DNA of 64,000 bases, taken from IMG/VR virus record IMGVR_UViG_3300046004_001808, positions 1 to 64,000 of that record; one strand, 5' to 3'. The position numbers and the translations under genes are program-made. Shown here piece after piece: positions 19,301 to 28,615 of the stretch. Under the pieces are notes generated by a model that was not told where the DNA came from, ran no database searches, and was given only the letters and a program-made list of their open reading frames with translations. The stretch is from a virus. Each line of letters starts with the position of its first letter. Position 1 is the stretch's first letter.

Positions 19301-22300
19301 AAAATTTCTTTTTCAAATACTGAGAACATTTCACTAATTTCTGTGTAATCATCTTGTTTTCCATTAATAGAAAAATTTTCTTGTTTAGTATTTCCGGTAA
19401 GATTAAAAACTTGTTTTAAATATTTTAGAGGTGTTGGTTTTACAACTTTAGTAATATCAAAATACCCATAGTTAGGTGCCGACCAAAATAATCTAACAGA
19501 ACCATTATACATTGCCGTATTTCCAGTTATCTCATATTTTAATTGATTTGTTTCCTCAGTAATACATTCATTACTAGTTTGATTAATTAACGCCCCTTGA
19601 GATGGCACAATATATGATGAAGTTTTATCTAATGTTGTAATATAAACTGACCAGGGAATAACCCTTAAATCTCTTTTTGGATTATTCGGGTCAAACCCTT
19701 CTGGCATATTAATAATCGCTTCAGGTACATAATTTAATGTAACACCTGAACTAAACCCATTTTGAATATCGGTATCGGTATAACCTGAATAAATTTGGAA
19801 CCCTTGATAAAACACATTAAAATCATTAATTAATAATGGGTAAAATCCGGTATTCATTAATGATGATGTCTCAAGACCTAATGTTGTATTTTTTTCTAAT
19901 ACAATATCCATTTGAGCTCCGTTAATTGTTAACCCATAATTTCTAGATGCAGAATTTGTAACAGGGTCATAATTATGCACATAACTAAATCCGGACCACG
20001 ATGTATCAATAATATCAACACCTGTCTCAACAAAATTTTTATATCGGTTCCAAACAGAACCAATTTTTAATATCCAAGCATATGGTAATTTATGTACCGC
20101 ACCAAATTTTTTAAGCGTTGCAAAAATATAGTCTAAATCCGTTACGGAATTTGTCTCATAAGTTTTGTACTTTTCTCTAAGCGTTGATAATGGTAAACTA
20201 TTTAAAAACAAATAAGCTGACGCCACAAATGGATATTCACTCCCATTTCTAAAATTTTTAACACCTTCTTGAATTGAATTAGTAAAATATGGAGTGTTTA
20301 ACATTGACACAGTTTGGTTACTTGACACCAATCCTGAATAATTTAAATATCTTAAATTACCTTCTGTCGGTAATTGAGAATCAAAACTTCTATTTTCATA
20401 AAATAATTTTAAATCAAAATAATAAATTGGGGATTTAATATTATTAAATAAAAAGTTAGTAAAAGGTCTTCTATTATCATCATTAGTAATATCTAAAAAA
20501 TTAGATATTATTTTTTTATTACTATTATATGTTAATACTTTTGTTGTATTATAAGACGATTTAACATCTGAAATTGAATTACCGTTTGCTAACTCACTTT
20601 TAACCCAAGCGAAATTTGTAAATGGATATGTGTCAGTTAAATTAAAAATATTACTTGATGTTGAATTTGATATAAAATCATCAATATTTTTTTCACCCGG
20701 TAAAGAAACTAATGGTTGTGATTTAGAGTCATTTAACAAATTTTGACTTAAAAATTCAAAACTAGAATTATTAACTTTGTTTTTAATATATGATGTATTA
20801 AAGATACCTCTAATAAAATTCTGCCAACTTTCACCTGTCCCATCATTTGAGATATGTCTCATCAAAATTTCAAAATTACCCGCATTAATACCAAACTCTT
20901 TTAATTTTTTAATAATAAAAGGATTATCATTTGATAAACTTTGAATAATGTTAATACTTTCTGCTTCAGCAATAACGTCAGTTACTTTATCCGCATCCTG
21001 AGTATTACCATTACTTCTTAATAAACCTGAGTAGTTAGATGTTAAAAATATTCTTTCAAATATTTCATAAAAATATTTAATTTCTTCTTTATTATCATAA
21101 ACAGCATTACTAATTGGAAATTCAATTGCATCTAACGAAACTCTTTGAATGTCGGTCACAGGATTTGAGGTTTCTGTCGGGTCAGCCGGCGGTTTTACTG
21201 TTTGAGTTGTTGCTCTAATAAATTCTTCAACAAATTCAACTTCAGGCCATAAATCAGTTAAATACGCTTTAGTTTGACTTATAACATTCTTATCTCCCGG
21301 ATATGTTAATTCAAATTTTTCACGACCATCTTTACCTGAAGTTGCTGTCAACATTTGAGGCCACGGATAAATTGGTAATGTTTTATTATCACCTGATGTT
21401 AAATTATCAACAGAAGCGTTTGCTGTTTCAGGATTTAAAATTGAATTTCTTCTGGCTTTAATTTGAGTATCATTTAAATTCCAAGCTTGTACATGAACAT
21501 CATCCATTAATCTTAGGAATGCCTCACCATTAGCAAAAATAACCGCAAGAACATTTCTAATATTTGGAACAAATCCAATACCATTATCTTTTTTTTGTAA
21601 TAAATTAGTTAAAGCTTCTGTTAATTCATCTTGAATATTTTCTTTAGTTGTTTTAGCTAATTTACCCATTTGGTTTATTAAATCTTCAAACCTATTATCA
21701 CCCTCAAATATATAAAATTGGAAGTTTTTATCTTCAGAACCTTTCTTATTAGTTATCTCTAATGAATTAAAAATTCCTTCGGTTGCTAGTTGATTTTTAA
21801 ATTGTTTAAGTTGGTCCGCGTTTGGCTCTGTTGATAATTTTTTTCTTTGACGATAAGTTTCTTTAACATTAACATCATTTTCTTTTGGTTCAATAGGAAA
21901 TATACTTGGGTCAATCTTAAATGGTACATGTGAACCAGTTTTTGTTTTACCATCAATAGTATATTTACCATTTTCACCGCAAACAGAATTTGCCTCCATT
22001 TTTTCTTTTGCCGCACTGATAATACCTTGAAGTTCCGCCAAAGCATTTTTTCTTTTTTGAGCTGTATTTATTTCAGATTTAAAAGTATAAACCTTACTAC
22101 CTTCAGTAATTCCATTAACACCATTAACACCTTTCATTACTAAATAATTTTTATCATCCATATATTTAGAAAACCATGAAGTTCCAGCACCAACATAAAC
22201 ATCTTTATCTAAATTACCCAATAATCTTTGATATTCTTCAACATAAGTTAATGGGTCTAAATTTTGTTGCGAAAATGAAGTTAAAATATTTTTAATAAAA

Positions 22301-23244
22301 TTTTCAATCCTATTTTTCATTTGAACAACAGTAATTTCAGGGAAATCATCAGGTATCATACCTTTTGATTTATATTCACTATATAACTCTCTAACTTTTT
22401 GATATCCTCTTGAAACAATAGAATCTTGGACGTTTGAAAAATTGCTAGAACCTCCTTTAACTGTTTGTATATTAACCCTAGATTGGTACATGTGTGGAAC
22501 CGCAATTAATGCCGCCATAGGTACCTCACTTAACAATGTATATTTGTAAGTAAAAAATTGTAATTTAATTTTAAAATTTCCATTAGATGTGTCATATCTA
22601 GTTGAAAATGTTTGTAACATTAATTTTAATTTAACCGCTTTACCATAAAACCCTTTTATTGTTAATTGAAACATTGGATATGGTAAATTAAAAAATGCGG
22701 CGTATGGTGAATTATCACCCGCCTCAAACATAGCTCTACCTTTAACATCTTCTAATTCAATAGTAATTGAAGGTAAAAAATCTAACCCTTGTCTAATATT
22801 AATTGATGTAATACCCAACAATCCATTATCAACTGAGGCTTGTTTACCACCTGAATTAATGGTTTGTCTAATGTAAAAATCACTACTTTTATTTGGGTTT
22901 GAGACAGCCGTTAGTTTTGGTTGATTCACACCATTACCTTTTATTGTATCTTTACCCGTTAATTCATCTGTATATGAATTATCTAAAAATGTTTTATCTC
23001 CCGGTTTTAAAAAATTAATAGTGGCTATTGAAACTGTTTGTACTTGGTCGTTATTTGCAACACCAAGTGCTAATTTGGTACGAGGTAAAACTTTACACTC
23101 CAAATTAGCGTACATTACTAAATTTTCCTGCTTAACATATCGTTCTTGTACTTTTCCGTCATTATCTATAACTTTATTTGGGTCAATGATTGATATGTTA
23201 TTATAATCAAACTCAACTAATATATTTTCCGATTTATCTACCAT
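16345..23244 (-). CDS. Giant baseplate hub protein (gp27/gp5-like) with possible tail lysozyme domain
   Basis: A 2299-residue protein. Residues about 140-270 have the hub-like pattern SINIRQGLDFLPSITIELED and FQLTIKGFYGKAVKLKLML. Near residues 1800-1880 ACTVSMMGNAMIQPTMYFNL, FSGAYMIQEVNHSIGPGTFE and TVFKGIR match the C-terminal hub domain of the late-control D/gp27/VgrG family. Residues about 1950-2130 (LRYLIFTAIYLGSSNGTILE, TNQHNYSGI) resemble a glucosaminidase/lysozyme-type domain, which would replace the T4 gp5 lysozyme. The C-terminus is Cys-rich (CCKCYGKPY, GKPCSRNGTTC). T4 gp27 is only 391 residues, so this is a large fusion. Its start overlaps the gp53-like gene by 11 bases. The enzymatic part is the least certain. 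Confidence 0.75.
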   Translation of the reverse strand: MVDKSENILVEFDYNNISIIDPNKVIDNDGKVQERYVKQENLVMYANLECKVLPRTKLALGVANNDQVQTVSIATINFLKPGDKTFLDNSYTDELTGKDTIKGNGVNQPKLTAVSNPNKSSDFYIRQTINSGGKQASVDNGLLGITSINIRQGLDFLPSITIELEDVKGRAMFEAGDNSPYAAFFNLPYPMFQLTIKGFYGKAVKLKLMLQTFSTRYDTSNGNFKIKLQFFTYKYTLLSEVPMAALIAVPHMYQSRVNIQTVKGGSSNFSNVQDSIVSRGYQKVRELYSEYKSKGMIPDDFPEITVVQMKNRIENFIKNILTSFSQQNLDPLTYVEEYQRLLGNLDKDVYVGAGTSWFSKYMDDKNYLVMKGVNGVNGITEGSKVYTFKSEINTAQKRKNALAELQGIISAAKEKMEANSVCGENGKYTIDGKTKTGSHVPFKIDPSIFPIEPKENDVNVKETYRQRKKLSTEPNADQLKQFKNQLATEGIFNSLEITNKKGSEDKNFQFYIFEGDNRFEDLINQMGKLAKTTKENIQDELTEALTNLLQKKDNGIGFVPNIRNVLAVIFANGEAFLRLMDDVHVQAWNLNDTQIKARRNSILNPETANASVDNLTSGDNKTLPIYPWPQMLTATSGKDGREKFELTYPGDKNVISQTKAYLTDLWPEVEFVEEFIRATTQTVKPPADPTETSNPVTDIQRVSLDAIEFPISNAVYDNKEEIKYFYEIFERIFLTSNYSGLLRSNGNTQDADKVTDVIAEAESINIIQSLSNDNPFIIKKLKEFGINAGNFEILMRHISNDGTGESWQNFIRGIFNTSYIKNKVNNSSFEFLSQNLLNDSKSQPLVSLPGEKNIDDFISNSTSSNIFNLTDTYPFTNFAWVKSELANGNSISDVKSSYNTTKVLTYNSNKKIISNFLDITNDDNRRPFTNFLFNNIKSPIYYFDLKLFYENRSFDSQLPTEGNLRYLNYSGLVSSNQTVSMLNTPYFTNSIQEGVKNFRNGSEYPFVASAYLFLNSLPLSTLREKYKTYETNSVTDLDYIFATLKKFGAVHKLPYAWILKIGSVWNRYKNFVETGVDIIDTSWSGFSYVHNYDPVTNSASRNYGLTINGAQMDIVLEKNTTLGLETSSLMNTGFYPLLINDFNVFYQGFQIYSGYTDTDIQNGFSSGVTLNYVPEAIINMPEGFDPNNPKRDLRVIPWSVYITTLDKTSSYIVPSQGALINQTSNECITEETNQLKYEITGNTAMYNGSVRLFWSAPNYGYFDITKVVKPTPLKYLKQVFNLTGNTKQENFSINGKQDDYTEISEMFSVFEKEILDSFESEFLNFSKSIYDFDSEFISNSDTESTKSFKNFQMLMRNLMKIPKITGTTINTELVSAVQESQLTVLSNLLQSFLNYDVVFKYGNPASFDKRLFYTFSNGLIADPYTWSKYSFQIPTPLPTSGGTVTLSQSITNYPNEWKALQLYVGFSEIPQLRYSNNGSYITDFFVDCNIDFSVDNIKTFAPIIKIYATQKLNDNTLTYNKFVKLMNEYIASTDKFQSIIINKLMPKLQKQLPDVGSTPDAVLATALEGPQTKLEYWESFKALNDKWIAGNDFKTKTLFEDILLMDRANRNIGDKVLVDIHKLKKTLTNINPKTSMLIFVQDILVTNNFVVMNIPSYVNFYNVQDAVKNPVPKPEGTIDFANTMFGTFLNVDYRNSSAKMVCFYAGKPSEQPDFKNNANVRFKGDSFDLRRASDNPLIEDQIGKQDWDKSNKVVGFNVDVGPQNQSIFHGFQIDQSAGQATAESLQQTDELVKQSSGKAAGTQNVSLYNLYKNRSYACTVSMMGNAMIQPTMYFNLRHVPMFSGAYMIQEVNHSIGPGTFETVFKGIRQSISNLPEIDSYIQTLKTNLLTSIIEKNKQDKQAAIKESGSKQQNVISQSNNTVTDATKKPANSSSNYPSCTPLKNYEKYQNITPSTNKAKYKDAISTIISQTADQKLRYLIFTAIYLGSSNGTILETNQHNYSGIDLLQNWGQSGVSYFENLYYCNSNNIPYASFSDLPKHIEFLISRWKDRVGQLPAITAKDIAKFYTLYFSANAKNIDVYNKLSQNPSQLSEIEVSVQQSIDLFKTGSGNVSGTPPPNTPPQGQTNQVIFENSFAFSTYYLQNLKINSGGALTGDFLVLNNGALLTQDYNAKIYLASQMSDILIANFTIKEKTNRGSFVSSPDFIEALELARNRQTYEVGFRVRVDAFPNIIFGNKDFVKVVMPLDCPEEGLNYREIIGTYDWKAIKDNICCKCYGKPYTGMEIVWDGKPCSRNGTTC

Positions 23245-23560
23245 AATAAAAGAAGTAATTTTCTAGGTCATTGTTGTAATCCTGTAAAGAAGCTATTAAA
23301 GGATAGGGTATTGTCAAGATAGCCCCATCGGGGATATTCCACTCTTGACCAGCATATAGTGGATTTGCTTGTAATATTAACCAACTAAAGAAAGGACTAC
23401 CATAATATTGTTGAGAAACTTTATCTAATCTAGATTGAGCGACTTTAAAAATATATCTTTTGTCTGTAGATTTACTTGGCAGAGCAATATATGGTACAAC
23501 CGTTTGTTGTCCATTAACGATAAAATTATTGTATCTATTATAATAATCTTTAGTACCCAT
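23234..23560 (-). CDS. 53: Baseplate wedge protein gp53-like (LysM fold)
   Basis: A 108-residue protein with a LysM-like core: YIFKVAQSRLDKVSQQYYG, SPFFSWLILQANPLY and WNIPDGAILTIP. This is the hallmark of gp53, which closes contacts between adjacent wedges; T4 gp53 is 196 residues, so this is a short form. It lies between the 1671-residue gene (two-base gap upstream) and the giant hub gene (11-base overlap), clearly one operon. Confidence 0.85.
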   Translation of the reverse strand: MGTKDYYNRYNNFIVNGQQTVVPYIALPSKSTDKRYIFKVAQSRLDKVSQQYYGSPFFSWLILQANPLYAGQEWNIPDGAILTIPYPLIASLQDYNNDLENYFFYYGR

Positions 23561-23562
23561 AA

Positions 23563-26500
23563 TTAATCAAATTTTATTTTACCATCAAACGTTAATTTAT
23601 CATTATTAACATTTACAGTTTTATATAAATTAGCAATATCTGTTTTTTGTTGTGTTTCAGTTGCAGGGTCAGGAACCGTAGTATAAGTAAACTTTCTCAA
23701 TTTACCTTTAGGATAAGCCGGTTGATTTACAAATTTTAAATAAGATTCTTTTCCTTTAATTGTTTTAATAAATTTTTCTTCAGCAATTAATTCTTTTTTA
23801 GTTAAATCGGCAAAATCATCACAAATATTATTAAATTTTCTAACTAATTTATTATCACTTTTTAATTCTCCACTAATAATAGCATTCTTAAATTGTGTTA
23901 ATTTATTTTTATCATTAAATATTTGAGCCATTACCATAAATTGTCTTTTATCCTGAACTGACGCTGTTGCAAAATCTTTTGAAATTGGTTCAAATTCACC
24001 AGGACCTTCATATGGTACAGTAACTGTTGTAATTATTTTTTCAGCATCCATTAACACATTAAAATCGTCTAATCTAATACCAACTAAACGATAGTCATCA
24101 CACAATTCTTGATATGTGTCTAATGGAGACCCAAGACTAGCGGTATTAACTTCGGTTGTACCTGAAATAGTATAAACACGAGGAATCCCGGTGTCTAAAA
24201 TTTTACCATCCGTTTTAGTTGTTACTAAATTTATTTTTCTAATAATTTGAACCATACTTTGTTCTAATATTACAATTTCTTGAATTTTAGTGAATAAACC
24301 ACTACTATAATCCCCTTTTAATGTGGTAATATATTGATTCATATTTGTTTTAACTCGTTGAATTGTTGCATCTGTAAATTTATAACCCACTAATCTTGAT
24401 ATTATATAATTTTGATTAGTTGGATTATCAGCATTAATATCTGATATAAATGTACTAAATAATGAATCCACTTTAGTTTCAACACCTTCCGGTTTTCCAT
24501 AAATTGGAGCTAATATACTACTAGAATTTAAACTTATTTCTCCCGAAGTATACAATCTATCCTGAGTTATTAATTGCCACACACCATAATTGTATGATTT
24601 AACAATACTATCACTTTGATTTAAAACATTTGTATAATATTCTTTCGTAGCATCTAATATTTTATCCATAATACTCATATAGGTAATTTCCCCTGTTTGA
24701 CCACTAGTAACCGGAATGTTAGTTAATATGTCACCAATAGTATTTCCACCATCATTAGTAATTTCATTTTGAACATTATTAACAGTAACCGGTGGTTGAG
24801 CATTTAATATTGATTGGATTAATGTAGTATCTAACGCTGAAGTATCTTCTGTCCATGTTGCTCTTTCGTCATAAATTTCAGTATTTGCGTAAAAATTAAA
24901 TGACAGCGCGTTTTGTAATTGTTCAACAGGTCTAGCAAGCCCCATACCACCAATCATATCAAAACTTAAATTTACGTTAGCTAACATCGGTTGAATACCA
25001 ATTCCTTCCGGATTCATATCCAACAATAATGGTTCATATGTAAATGATATTGTTTTTGGAATTATTTTTCCGTTATAGAAATCCCCAATTCTCAATACTA
25101 ATACCGGTGGTGCACCAAATGAAGTATTAACCGCATCATTATATTTTGGTTTACCGTCCGCACCTATTACAGGAATTGTTTCACCAGGTCTAACACATTG
25201 ATTTAAAAATGTAAGTCTAGAATTTAAACCTTCAGGTGTCATGGAGTGAAAAGCGGGATTGAAAAATTTAATTTTATCCGCTATAGACCCATATACCATA
25301 GGATTAGTTTCTTTAATAACATCAAAATAGTCACATTCAGTTAATAATTGTCTAATAATTCTTTTCCCAATACCTTCTTTTAATTTTTGTTCAATTGTAA
25401 CTGTCTGAACAGGTTTAATCGTATTAATTGTTGTATTGGTCACATCAGGTGTTATTATTTCCACTTTTTCAGGTGGTTTTACTATAGTTGTTGGAGCAAT
25501 TGGTGCAATTGCAATACTATTAATTTTAACTCTTCTACATGCCATAGCATCTGTTGAATATGTCTCAGCTTTTTTGTTAGAAACATCTGTACCCGATGAT
25601 GATACAACATTTTTACTACAGTCAACTTGTGTTCCAGTACCTGACTCACCTTGAGGTATAGAAATTTGTTCACCCTTACCACTTTGTAGTGTAATTTGTA
25701 AGGTTTGATTTTCAAAGAAAGGAGCCAAATTAACATCTCCAATACTATACTCCTTTAAGAATTGAATAACAGAATCATTTCTTCGTTTAGAAAGATTTTC
25801 ATTATACGGGACACTGGCAGTTGCTGATGCCGAACCAACCATTTGAATACTTATAGTCCCCTTTTTTTCTTTTAGAATATTGTAAGCGTCTTTTATAAAA
25901 TTATTATCATTAAGAGCAATTTTTTTATAATTAGATTCAACAATATTTGTAAAGAACTCACCAACATTTCTATTAGTAACACCAACATTAAAAATTGCAC
26001 TTGCGGTATCAACATATGTTTTTTTATTTCCAACACTAGTATATGACGAATACGTGACATCATATGGCACTGAAGAAACAACACCTTTTGAGTTTGGGTC
26101 AGGAATATCATTATCAAAATAAAATGCTAACTGAGAATAATTCTTTTTGAAATCGTCAATTGAAGTATCCGGATTTGTCGTACTATTTGTTGCATCACCA
26201 GGCGTTCCCGCACCTCCTTGAGTTACAGAATTTTCTCTTGGAATACTAGCACTTACACTTTTTAATTCTTCATCCGTTAAATTTGGTTTACTTAAAATCT
26301 CTTGATACGTATATAAATCCTTTGTTGGTATAGTATTAAATTTTAACGCCAATTCATAAATATCATACTTAACACAACCAGCAAAAAATGAATCAATAAT
26401 TGAATTAATCCTTTCTTTATTTTGTCCTTTTAATTGTTTTTCCACAACAGCATTCATTACAGATGGACTATCAACTATAATCTTCCAACTTAAACTCCCT

Positions 26501-28578
26501 GTTCTACTTGTATTTTTATATGTGTAAATTGGTTCAGGTCTACCTAAGAAAGAAGTATCATTCCAATTAGCAGTACTACTATCTGAAAACTTTAAATCAT
26601 ACGGAGGAAACCACATAACTCTACCACCATTTGGACCTTTCTCACAAACAGGTAATTCATCATAAGTAAAACCAGGTCTACTTGATGTTCTCCAAGCTAA
26701 ATTCTCAATTGAGAACATATATTTTTTAGCATATCCCCCCGTTCCATTAACATTATTCGCAATAATGTTTGTTGAGCCCGGATTTCTTAATGGAGCAATA
26801 TTCAAATTATATGTGTTATCCAAAACAGAATGAGTAAATCTTCTACCTGATGTAGTTATACCATCTGTTTTTTGTAAATCATTATACGCGTAATAAGGAT
26901 TATCTTTTGTGAAAACTCTACAATATTCAATACCGGCAGCCCCACCTGTTGTATTATCAGTATACGATAAAACTTGAGAACCTTTAGTAATTTCTTTATA
27001 ACCATCATTGAATACCTTACTAATCTGATTCATTGCGTTACCAACGTGTTTCAATCGAGCAATACCCGTAACATTATCCGCAGAATCAATTAATCTTTGA
27101 GTTTGGTCTAATATTGATGTTGATTTAAATTCAATGTTTGTTGATTCATCTCTAGTGATGTTTCCACTAACCAATTGATAGTCCTCATCCATAGTTCCGG
27201 AACCACCACCCGGTATCGCTCTGAATCCTGCATTGGCTTTATATTTTGGAGATACCCAAACAAATCCTCCGTCAATACCCCCACCGTCACTATAGGACTT
27301 ACCTCCTAAACCAAAATTGTTAAGTGTTGATTCATTACCTTCATATAAAATACCCATCTCTGATGGACCATATACAGGTGAAGGGTCTTGTTGACCAAAT
27401 GCGTTAACCGGTATTTGATTTGGGGGTGATGTAATATAAGACGGTTCCGATGTTTTATTACCAACATAGTAACCACCAACTAATGTACCATTACCCGGAT
27501 TAATATTTGGGACTAATAAGTTAACTAATCCTTGAGCAACCCCAAATAATAAACCATAATCTTTATCATAAGATGGTTGATATCTATTATAATTAATATT
27601 TGCAAATAAAACAGACCTTTGACCATTACCTGTATTGGCTAAAAATATTTGTGAACCACTTCTACTAAGATTTAATATTGGACCTAATAAACCACCTGTT
27701 AATTGATTAACAGTACTTAAAGCGTTTGATGTTTGTTGTGTTTGACTATTTTCGTTATTATCATTGAAATAATCTCCAGGTATTAATGAAACCGGCCAAT
27801 AAGCTCCCGCCAATCTTGTTAAGAAGTCGGCAGCGGCAACAACAGGGTTTTCAGGTACTGTAATCTTCCAATTTTTATAAATTAAAGGTTGTTGACCTGA
27901 CAACATCATACTAATCTCAAACGGGTCTTGTAGAGATTGTAAATTTATTTGACCTAATGTGTTTTGAAATAATTCAGCATCAATTCTTTTTTTCAATAAC
28001 GAATTTAATTCAAGAGCTCCAAATCTCGCAATAAAAGAATCCTGAGATAGTAACCCATTACTTCCAATAGGATTATTTGATAATAAAATATTATAAGGTG
28101 AATAAGTTGATGGAGCAAAACTTGGTGGTTCCCAATAAGGTTGATATATCTTATTGTTATTTTCAACATCTGTTATAATAACTAAATCATTATAACCACC
28201 CGCCGGTCCATACCCATTTTGAATATAAGCAGCATCAATAAAAAATTCATTAAGTAAATCTAACGCTGTGTCGTTGGGGTTATATTCCCCCTGATTTGAA
28301 TTAACAGGTAAAGGAGGTCCGTTAAAATTAATTTCTAAATTATAACCACCATTAGGACCATATTCGTTCAATGGATATAATAAATTACCATATGGGTCAT
28401 TCGTTATTAACTCACCTGGTGAATCAATAACATTACTTACACCTAAAATGGTTTCGTAATTAACTTGATTTGCCGGTGGGGTGTACACTCCTTGAACACT
28501 ATAAGGTGCCAAGTTTTTCGCCATTAGAGAATTTCTAAAGGAAGACGTGGACGCAAATGATAATGAACTCTCTGCCAT
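23563..28578 (-). CDS. Large baseplate protein with internal OmpA-like domain
   Basis: A 1671-residue structural protein. The first third is Gly/Asn/Pro-rich. Near residue 620 FSIENLAWRTSSRPGF and SLSWKIIVDSPSVMNAVV begin a domain that seems partly mirrored near 1176-1236 (ISFTYEPLLLDMNPEGIG, NLSFDMIGGMGLARPVEQL), a pattern I associate with tube- or hub-proximal baseplate proteins. Between them, at about 870-1010, GTISIQMVGSASA and YNENLSKRRNDSVIQFLKEY match the OmpA/MotB peptidoglycan-binding fold with its N-x-x-LSxRR signature. A C-terminal helical part follows. It heads the operon with gp53 and the hub, with a TATTTATA motif 15 bases before the ATG. The exact T4 equivalent (gp48/gp54-like) is unproven. 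Confidence 0.75.
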   Translation of the reverse strand: MAESSLSFASTSSFRNSLMAKNLAPYSVQGVYTPPANQVNYETILGVSNVIDSPGELITNDPYGNLLYPLNEYGPNGGYNLEINFNGPPLPVNSNQGEYNPNDTALDLLNEFFIDAAYIQNGYGPAGGYNDLVIITDVENNNKIYQPYWEPPSFAPSTYSPYNILLSNNPIGSNGLLSQDSFIARFGALELNSLLKKRIDAELFQNTLGQINLQSLQDPFEISMMLSGQQPLIYKNWKITVPENPVVAAADFLTRLAGAYWPVSLIPGDYFNDNNENSQTQQTSNALSTVNQLTGGLLGPILNLSRSGSQIFLANTGNGQRSVLFANINYNRYQPSYDKDYGLLFGVAQGLVNLLVPNINPGNGTLVGGYYVGNKTSEPSYITSPPNQIPVNAFGQQDPSPVYGPSEMGILYEGNESTLNNFGLGGKSYSDGGGIDGGFVWVSPKYKANAGFRAIPGGGSGTMDEDYQLVSGNITRDESTNIEFKSTSILDQTQRLIDSADNVTGIARLKHVGNAMNQISKVFNDGYKEITKGSQVLSYTDNTTGGAAGIEYCRVFTKDNPYYAYNDLQKTDGITTSGRRFTHSVLDNTYNLNIAPLRNPGSTNIIANNVNGTGGYAKKYMFSIENLAWRTSSRPGFTYDELPVCEKGPNGGRVMWFPPYDLKFSDSSTANWNDTSFLGRPEPIYTYKNTSRTGSLSWKIIVDSPSVMNAVVEKQLKGQNKERINSIIDSFFAGCVKYDIYELALKFNTIPTKDLYTYQEILSKPNLTDEELKSVSASIPRENSVTQGGAGTPGDATNSTTNPDTSIDDFKKNYSQLAFYFDNDIPDPNSKGVVSSVPYDVTYSSYTSVGNKKTYVDTASAIFNVGVTNRNVGEFFTNIVESNYKKIALNDNNFIKDAYNILKEKKGTISIQMVGSASATASVPYNENLSKRRNDSVIQFLKEYSIGDVNLAPFFENQTLQITLQSGKGEQISIPQGESGTGTQVDCSKNVVSSSGTDVSNKKAETYSTDAMACRRVKINSIAIAPIAPTTIVKPPEKVEIITPDVTNTTINTIKPVQTVTIEQKLKEGIGKRIIRQLLTECDYFDVIKETNPMVYGSIADKIKFFNPAFHSMTPEGLNSRLTFLNQCVRPGETIPVIGADGKPKYNDAVNTSFGAPPVLVLRIGDFYNGKIIPKTISFTYEPLLLDMNPEGIGIQPMLANVNLSFDMIGGMGLARPVEQLQNALSFNFYANTEIYDERATWTEDTSALDTTLIQSILNAQPPVTVNNVQNEITNDGGNTIGDILTNIPVTSGQTGEITYMSIMDKILDATKEYYTNVLNQSDSIVKSYNYGVWQLITQDRLYTSGEISLNSSSILAPIYGKPEGVETKVDSLFSTFISDINADNPTNQNYIISRLVGYKFTDATIQRVKTNMNQYITTLKGDYSSGLFTKIQEIVILEQSMVQIIRKINLVTTKTDGKILDTGIPRVYTISGTTEVNTASLGSPLDTYQELCDDYRLVGIRLDDFNVLMDAEKIITTVTVPYEGPGEFEPISKDFATASVQDKRQFMVMAQIFNDKNKLTQFKNAIISGELKSDNKLVRKFNNICDDFADLTKKELIAEEKFIKTIKGKESYLKFVNQPAYPKGKLRKFTYTTVPDPATETQQKTDIANLYKTVNVNNDKLTFDGKIKFD

Positions 28579-28593
28579 ATATTCTAATTTATC

Positions 28594-28601
28594 TATAAAT
28601 A
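28594..28601 (-). promoter_or_regulatory. TATTTATA motif before the 1671-residue baseplate gene
   Basis: Context CTATTTATAGATAA, 15 bases upstream of the ATG at 28578; start of the baseplate/hub operon. Confidence 0.65.
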
Positions 28602-28615
28602 GATTGTACTTTATT

